A DNA stretch of 64,000 nt from Intrasporangiaceae bacterium (lineage in GTDB: Bacteria; Actinomycetota; Actinomycetes; Actinomycetales; Dermatophilaceae), in NCBI GenBank assembly GCA_021324575.1, contig JAJPIW010000012.1, positions 19,062 through 83,061 on the forward strand. The letters are read 5' to 3'. A program made the position numbers and the translations under genes. The notes under the pieces are model-generated. The model was not told the origin of the DNA. It was given only the letters and a program-made list of their open reading frames with translations, and searched no databases. This document shows positions 62,367 through 64,000 of this stretch, in pieces. Numbering within the stretch: the stretch's first letter is position 1; every line of letters starts with the position of its first letter.

Positions 62367-63557
62367 TCAGTCCTTGCTGGTCTCTCCCGGCAGTGCCAGC
62401 ATCTGGTCCAGGGCCGAACGCGCCTGTGCCGCAACGGTTTCGTCGACCCTGATTGGGTTCACGACGCGGCCGTCGACGAGCGACTCCAGCGCCCAGACGA
62501 GGTGCGGCAGGTCGATCCTGTTCATCGTCGAGCAGTAGCAGACGTTCTTCTCCAGGAACGCGATCCGCTGCTCCGGGAACTCGCGCGCCAGCCGCCGGAC
62601 GAGGTTGAGCTCGGTTCCGACCACCCACGAGGTGCCGGCCGGGGCTGCCGCGATCGTCTTGATGATCCTCTCGGTCGACCCGACCTCGTCGGCGAGCTCG
62701 ACGACCTCGTTCTGGCACTCCGGGTGGACGATCACGCGCACCCCGGGGATCTCGCGCCGCGCCGCCTCGACGGCTTGCACGCTGAACCGGCCGTGCACCG
62801 AGCAGTGCCCTCGCCACAGGATCATCCGCGCCGACTGGAGCTGGTCGACGGTCAGCCCGCCGCGCTCCTTGTGCGGGTCCCAGACGACACAGTCGGTGAG
62901 CGACCCGCCGAGGTCACGGACCCACGTGTTGCGGCCGAGGTGCTGGTCAGGCAGGAACAGCACCTTGCCGGCGCCTTCCCGACCCCCACCGGCCTTGTCC
63001 ATGGCCCAGGTCAGGGCCGTCCTGGCGTTCGAGGAGGTGCAGATGGTCCCGCCGTGCCGCCCGGTGAACGCCTTGATCGCCGCCGAGGAGTTCATGTAGG
63101 TCACTGGGACGACGTCGTCGGCCACGCCGGCCTCGACGAGGTCGTCCCAACAGTCCTCGACCTGGCTGATCGCCGCCATGTCGGCCATCGAGCATCCGGC
63201 GGCCAGGTCGGGGAGGATCACGGTCTGCGCGTCCGACGTCAGGATGTCGGCGGACTCGGCCATGAAGTGCACGCCGCAGAAGACGATGTTGGCGGCATCC
63301 GGGCGCGCGGCAGCGTCCTTGGCCAGCTTGAACGAGTCACCCGTCACGTCGGCGAACTCGATGACCTCGTCCCGCTGGTAGTGGTGTCCCAGCACGAACA
63401 CCGAGTCACCGAGTGCCGCCTTCGCGGCGCGCGCCCGCTCGACGAGACCAGGGTCGGAGGGCGCCGGCAGGTCGCCGGGGCACTCGACCCCGCGCTCGGA
63501 CGCCAAGTCGCGTCCCTTGCCGAGGACGAGCAGGGGCAGGGGGGCAATGGTGCTCAC
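62367..63557 (-). CDS. nadA: Quinolinate synthase A
   Basis: 396-residue 4Fe-4S enzyme that condenses iminoaspartate with dihydroxyacetone phosphate to quinolinate in NAD synthesis. Cluster cysteines: IVFCGVHFMAE, VHPECQNEVV and VCYCSTMNRID; FVLGHHYQRDEVIEFAD is the substrate motif. GTG 63557 (MSTIAPLPLL) is the preferred start; ATG 63602 in frame adds 15 residues. No nadB or nadC is in the window. Confidence 0.94.
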   Translation of the reverse strand: MSTIAPLPLLVLGKGRDLASERGVECPGDLPAPSDPGLVERARAAKAALGDSVFVLGHHYQRDEVIEFADVTGDSFKLAKDAAARPDAANIVFCGVHFMAESADILTSDAQTVILPDLAAGCSMADMAAISQVEDCWDDLVEAGVADDVVPVTYMNSSAAIKAFTGRHGGTICTSSNARTALTWAMDKAGGGREGAGKVLFLPDQHLGRNTWVRDLGGSLTDCVVWDPHKERGGLTVDQLQSARMILWRGHCSVHGRFSVQAVEAARREIPGVRVIVHPECQNEVVELADEVGSTERIIKTIAAAPAGTSWVVGTELNLVRRLAREFPEQRIAFLEKNVCYCSTMNRIDLPHLVWALESLVDGRVVNPIRVDETVAAQARSALDQMLALPGETSKD

Positions 63558-63693
63558 AGGAGCGATCGTATGACGTAAGCCGAGGACCGTGGCTCGCGTC
63601 ATGCTCCCGGCCCGCTCCCCGCCCGCCCCCACTCACGAGCGCCGAGCCGGCCCGCTCCCCGTTCGCTCCCCTCCCCGCCCGCTCCCCACTGCT

Positions 63694-63823
63694 CCCCGCA
63701 CGTGCGGGCTTGTTCAGCTCGCGGGCGCGGCTTGACCTGAACAACCCCGCACGTGCGGGGTTGGGGAGCCGGGGGTGAGGTGGCGAGGTGGCGAGGGTGA
63801 TCGGGTGGTGTGCCGGGCCGGGG
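63694..63823. repeat. Large stem-loop repeat, copy 1
   Basis: First 66 bp (63694-63759): two 24-bp arms with one mismatch flank a short GC-rich loop; each arm contains the palindrome CCCGCACGTGCGGG or a near copy. The element is followed by TTGGGGAGCCGGG and a GGCGAGG-rich 50-bp segment that is also repeated in copy 2. Confidence 0.85.
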
Positions 63824-63875
63824 CCGGGGCCGGGGTGGGGGTGGGGGTGGGGTGGGGGTGGGGGTGCGGCAATGG

Positions 63876-64000
63876 CCCCGCACGTGCGGGCTTGTTCAGC
63901 TCGCGGGCGCGGCTTGACCTGAATAACCCCGCACGTGCGAGGTTGGGGAGCCGGGGCGAGGTGGCGAGGGTGATCGGGTGGTGTGCCGGGCCGGGGCGGG
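63876..64000. repeat. Large stem-loop repeat, copy 2 (cut by window end)
   Basis: Same sequence and orientation as copy 1, offset 182 bp, with two substitutions in the stem-loop and a short deletion after it. The segment GTGATCGGGTGGTGTGCCGG follows as in copy 1. Confidence 0.85.

Larger units (their letters stand above)
63558..64000. other. 443-bp non-coding region with repeats and G/C tracts
   Basis: No gene is supported. Positions 63603-63697 are a C-rich tract (repeated GCTCCCCGCCC), followed by two direct copies of a stem-loop element (63694-63823 and 63876-64000). Positions 63833-63866 are runs of four or five G separated by single T. The window ends inside the second copy. Confidence 0.7.

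Noticed and set aside
63694..64000. CRISPR or integron attC array
   Set aside because: Only two copies with identical rather than unique spacers flank them, and there is no cas or integrase gene. attC consensus ends are not visible.
1..64000. tRNA or rRNA genes
   Set aside because: No cloverleaf or rRNA-like sequence was recognised in any gap on either strand.

Overview
The window is GC-rich chromosomal DNA from an actinobacterium. The gene order ftsZ, pgeF, yggS, sepF, yggT, divIVA, lspA, rluD, dnaE, the absence of ftsA, a glnA preceded by a GlnR-type box, and the small families DUF3043, DUF4191 and DUF5302 all fit Micrococcales, probably Intrasporangiaceae (inference). Many genes appear to be leaderless: a TANNNT hexamer ends 6-7 nt before an ATG or GTG.

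Layout. 1-9228: end of the division and cell-wall cluster (murC 3' end, ftsQ, ftsZ, pgeF, yggS, sepF, yggT, divIVA), then a DksA/TraR-type zinc protein, lspA and an RluD-type pseudouridine synthase. 9400-21473: dnaE, ptrB, endonuclease IV, then smaller core or accessory genes (universal stress protein, mtnA, class II aldolase, SRPBCC protein, mechanosensitive-type channel). 21474-43310: a catabolic island on both strands. It holds two TetR regulators, an aryl-CoA-type FAD monooxygenase, an aryl-acid AMP ligase, SDR and aldehyde dehydrogenases, a second FAD monooxygenase, a complete three-part class I P450 system, a MaoC-type hydratase, a HyuA/HyuB-type ATP-dependent enzyme pair, a maleate isomerase, a VOC protein, an alpha/beta hydrolase, an HMG-CoA-lyase-type enzyme and a family III CoA-transferase. 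The island ends at a strong hairpin shared with convergent glnA. 43418-63557: core genes again (glnA, PadR/DUF4097 operon, lipA/lipB, a membrane Ser/Thr kinase, sucB and lpd, pepA, gcvT, an M20 peptidase, nadA). 63558-64000: non-coding, with a directly repeated large stem-loop element.

How it works together. The first block couples septum formation (FtsQ, FtsZ, SepF) with polar growth (DivIVA). The island looks like one degradative system: activate an aromatic acid to its CoA ester, hydroxylate it, open or carboxylate it with the HyuA/HyuB pair, and feed C4/C5 acids to central metabolism through maleate isomerase, CoA-transferase and lyase. The substrate cannot be fixed from sequence. Three places in the island share a GTC-N8-GAC inverted repeat that could be the operator of one TetR regulator.

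The most unusual signals are: (i) a dispersed motif, GTATGCC/GGCATAC, seen about 60 times on both strands and in all three reading frames, at roughly half density in the island, and reused as the -10 box of several leaderless promoters; (ii) the repeated stem-loop at the right edge; (iii) an aryl-CoA monooxygenase that seems to have lost most of its second domain; (iv) a HyuB protein fused to a Cys-rich zinc-finger-like module.
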